A DNA stretch of 64,000 nt from Chaetoderma sp. LZ-2023a. Its lineage: Eukaryota; Mollusca; Caudofoveata; Chaetodermatida; Chaetodermatidae. Made by a program: the position numbers and the translations under genes. Positions within the stretch are counted from its first letter, which is position 1, and each line of letters begins with the position of its first letter. Location of the stretch: the NCBI GenBank assembly GCA_034401795.1, contig CM067359.1, positions 147,256,233-147,320,232 of the forward strand, read 5' to 3'. The notes under the pieces are model-generated. The model ran no database searches. It was not told the DNA's origin and saw only the letters and a list, made by a program, of their open reading frames with translations. Below, in pieces: positions 61,665-64,000 of this stretch.

Positions 61665-62225
61665 AAGATACAAGTCGAATTAGTTTTTCCAAAGTATTCC
61701 ACACCTTAACTGTATATATATAAACTAGTTATCTGGAAATTGAGATTCTGATAGTCAGGGTTCAGGCTGTTAAAATCAATTCAAACGGATGCACACAGTA
61801 AGCAGAACTTTAATAACAAAGTGTAAGCTGGCCTAGAAATGGATAGCTCGATTGATAAATAATAGAGGAATCAAGTTTATCAATCAATCGTAAGACGTCA
61901 TAATCAACTGCATCACATGTAGGTTGATGTCAAAATTAATTACGTCATGAATGACGCGATTTCGTCCGTCATGAACGCATACTAGTCCGTCAAATTGTAC
62001 GGATTGTATGTCAGTACTATTTAATGAACATGCTGTTGAATATTTTGAAACTAATTTGACTGGGTGCTGTTGCTGCCAAATTAGTTTTAAAATATTCAAC
62101 AGTTTACCTGTATAGTTTTCTCGAAATTGAGATTGAGAGTGCAGGGATCGATCGTTCCCAATACAGGCAAATCGTGGGCGGAGCTTTGCTATAGATGGGC
62201 TGGGCATAGCCAAAACGAGATTCAC
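61665..62225 (-). repeat. Two P1 copies, minus orientation
   Basis: 61665-61860 is worn. 61875-62225 has TAAGACGTCATAATCAACTG, GAATGACGCGATTTCGTCC, GTCAAATTGTACGGATTG, a core whose centre is short (GCTGTTGCTGCC directly followed by AAATTAGTTTTAAAATATTC), GGGATCGATCGTTCCC and a head GGGCGGAGCTTTGCTATAG. Confidence 0.78.
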
Positions 62226-62434
62226 CCGTTGCAACTTCTTGTCCTCAAGAGAAAAGTTATTCAGTATAAATATTCTTTTGCCTACATGACTTAATAAAAC
62301 ATGATATATTGACGCCAAATTACAGGTAATCGCTGTAGCATTCTTAACGCTACATTAACATCTCGATCGATACCTGCCGCAACATGAATTCTAACAAATC
62401 TTTATTCTATCATTATCATGTTGATTATTTTCAG

Positions 62435-62715
62435 AGACAACACAAAACACAGAGCAAACAACCCAACCTTCACCAACAACATCAGCAACCCAGCCGTCAG
62501 GAACAACGCAAGCAACCGAACCTGCCACCACGCCTGTGGGTACAACACAAGCTTCAACAACAAGCAAACCTGAGACAACAACAGCAGCCCCAACAACCCT
62601 GCCTCCTGCGACAACAACAGCTGCCCCAACAACCCAGCCTCCTGCGACAACAAAACAAACAACGACGCCCCAGCCTGGTACAACGGCGCCTACCACTGCA
62701 CCAACGGCACCCGCT
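62435..62715 (+). CDS. Mucin-like Thr/Pro-rich exon of the CAP gene
   Basis: Flanked by an acceptor (GTTGATTATTTTCAG, ending 62434) and a donor (GCT/GTAAGT at 62715/62716). It enters in phase 1, leaves in phase 0, and encodes 93 full codons, almost all Thr, Pro, Ala, Gln, Ser (TTQPSPTTSATQ, TTAAPTTLPPATTTAAPTTQ). Such stretches are usually O-glycosylated spacers in secreted proteins. Near-repeats of TTTAAPTT(L/Q)PPAT suggest internal duplication. Phases match exon 1b upstream and the CAP exon downstream. Other frames of this stretch are open only because of its repetitive codons. Confidence 0.75.
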
Positions 62716-62773
62716 GTAAGTAACTAAGACCTGCTCAGTTTTTGAAGTGAAGTACTCTAAGCCTCTATTGGTA

Positions 62774-62866
62774 GCCTATGTCCTTAAGTCTTGTGTTAGT
62801 CTAGGTACACGGTAATGATGCCTATGTCCTTAAGTCTTGTGTTAGTCTAGGTACACGGTAATGATG
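62774..62866. repeat. Exact 46-bp tandem duplication
   Basis: Two identical adjacent units beginning CCTATGTCCTTAAGTCTTGT, in the intron after the mucin-like exon. Either very recent or an assembly effect. Confidence 0.9.
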
Positions 62867-63714
62867 TCAGCTCCACAAACCGGCAAGAGAGAATACTTAC
62901 TAATGCCCAGCTGTTAGCTCTCGCGTGCCCTGAATTTGTGTGAGAATTTTGTCTCAATTGAATATGATGAAAATGTCTCATGCTAGACATTTTTGGACAA
63001 TTATGACAGGCAACGCGATTTAATGGGTTAACCGACTTTATCTAAATTGACAATGAAAATGTGCAGCGTTCTAAATAAATATCACGTGATAAAAATCTTA
63101 CGTTACGTTCGCTGCTAAACCACGCCCCAGTTATCAGCTTATTGGCCTATCTCTTGTGCTTATATTCTAAGCTAATATACCATGACCCATACGAAGTAAT
63201 CCGTGCTATCAAGCTGCCTGAGCTCGCCAAAATCTATGATAATCGTTATAATACACCCGTCCCCGAATCGGGTGACACGAACGACTAATAATGTTTGCAT
63301 GTCCGCGCTGCACGTGAGTGATATGAGCGAATTTACGTAGCCTAAATGACCTCGAGCCAAAATAATTTGCCGATGCAAAATATGCTAAAGGTGCTTTTGA
63401 GCAACCATCATATAGTCTGATTAGTGGTGATTTGCAGACCCCCACGTCTGCCCGTCCCCTAAAATAAAAGTGCAGCACTGCGCGTGATTGATAAAGTAAA
63501 TATGATAGTAACAGCTTCCAGTCACATTACTGTCAAATTACTGAGTATCTATAACATTTGAACATTGATATTTAATTATTAATATGGTTAACGAACAGTC
63601 TGTCTGACATTTACACTAACACATGGTTATGCCCTGGACATGGTACCATAATAGCAAACTTTCTACAAGGGCTTTGACTAGGCGGCAACAACCAAAGGTT
63701 TTACGATAGCCATG
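62867..63714. other. Intronic DNA, no gene seen
   Basis: Lies between two exons of the CAP gene. The 89-codon minus-strand frame (63209-63478) has no domain I recognise. ATTTAATGGGTTAAC at 63020 resembles a lone TTAA-family end. Confidence 0.45.
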
Positions 63715-63715
63715 C

Positions 63716-63751
63716 TATCGTTGTCGTCGTCTTCGCCGCCGCAGCCGCCGC

Positions 63752-63808
<57 letters not shown>

Positions 63809-63810
63809 GC
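63716..63810. repeat. (CGC/CGT)n microsatellite
   Basis: GTC/GCC/GCA triplet run about 50 bp upstream of the CAP exon acceptor. Long enough to be length-variable and close enough to affect splicing. Confidence 0.92.
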
Positions 63811-63862
63811 TTATTGTCCTTGTTCTTATGTCCTTTACTTATTTCGCTTGATGTTGCTACAG

Positions 63863-64000
63863 GTCAGCTGTGACTCTGCGTACGGTGCACTTAATCCCAC
63901 ACATACTCTGTGTATGACGACTAATGGTAATTTCACTGGAACCTGTAGCGTGGATATCCAGGTCATTTTGGACACGCATAACGGGTACAGATCTGGCGTG
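63863..64000 (+). CDS. CAP-domain (CRISP/SCP-like) exon, cut by window end
   Basis: Follows an acceptor (CTTGATGTTGCTACAG, ending 63862), phase 0, 46 codons to the window edge. It opens with a Cys-containing segment (VSCDSAYGALNP, TLCMTTNG, TGTCSVD), then IQVILDTHNGYRSGV. The (I/V)L..HN.YR pattern is the first helix of the CAP superfamily (CRISP, SCP, PR-1, GAPR-1), including the His of the conserved metal-binding tetrad. The rest of the domain lies outside the window. With the signal peptide and mucin-like spacer it makes a secreted CAP protein. Confidence 0.75.

Noticed and set aside
62391-62719. Gln/Pro-rich and Val/Gly-rich frames overlapping the mucin-like exon
   Set aside because: Alternative frames of repetitive ACA/CCA codons; only the Thr/Pro frame fits splice phases with its neighbours.
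63209-63478. 89-codon minus-strand frame in a CAP-gene intron
   Set aside because: Looks evenly composed but matches nothing I recognise and lies opposite to the host gene; possibly part of an unlisted repeat.

Overview
The window is AT-rich, intron-like animal DNA packed with transposable elements. Split exons with consensus splice sites, non-LTR retrotransposons, a Polinton, palindromic MITEs and dense microsatellites point to a metazoan, most likely a marine invertebrate. The phylum cannot be fixed from the sequence alone.

Host gene. The only host coding signal I can defend is a split gene on the + strand for a secreted CAP-superfamily (CRISP/SCP-like) protein. Pieces are: a signal-peptide exon (15049-15244), a tiny Asp/Ser/Thr exon (39884-39943), a second signal-peptide exon behind a TATA box (55099-55495), a Thr/Pro mucin-like exon (62435-62715), and the start of the CAP domain (63863 to the window end, continuing outside). 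Every junction has a GT or AG signal and the phases fit. The gene has two candidate first exons, so it is either one gene with alternative starts or two related genes side by side. Nearly everything else then lies in its introns or upstream.

Region by region. 0-2.1 kb: trinucleotide repeats, then a broken LINE ORF1-like gene (coiled coil, SGNH esterase, zinc knuckles). 2.4-7.1 kb: palindromic MITEs, a tRNA-derived SINE, copies of the palindrome-core family (here P1) and a 21-bp minisatellite. 7.9-8.2 kb: a LINE ORF2 start with a 2A-like motif. 9-15 kb: SINE, MITEs, long microsatellites and a promoter-like block at 12.65 kb. 17.0-33.7 kb: two head-to-tail Tx1-clade-like LINEs, each with ORF1, ORF2 and a (TAG)n tail. 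The first carries a DNA transposon in its 5' UTR, flanked by a 3-bp target duplication, and the second copy shows the empty site. 33.8-42.2 kb: LINE fragments, foldback MITEs, P1 copies. 42.2-53.9 kb: one old, heavily broken Polinton with TIRs, a protein-primed DNA polymerase B remnant and capsid-gene remnants. 53.9-64 kb: P1 copies and MITEs between the CAP gene exons.

Theme. Palindromes recur at many scales. At least three unrelated palindromic families (P1 with CRE-like motifs, P2, and a TTAA-ended family), plus foldbacks at 3.5, 5.6, 37.9 and 58.3 kb, make up much of the non-LINE DNA.
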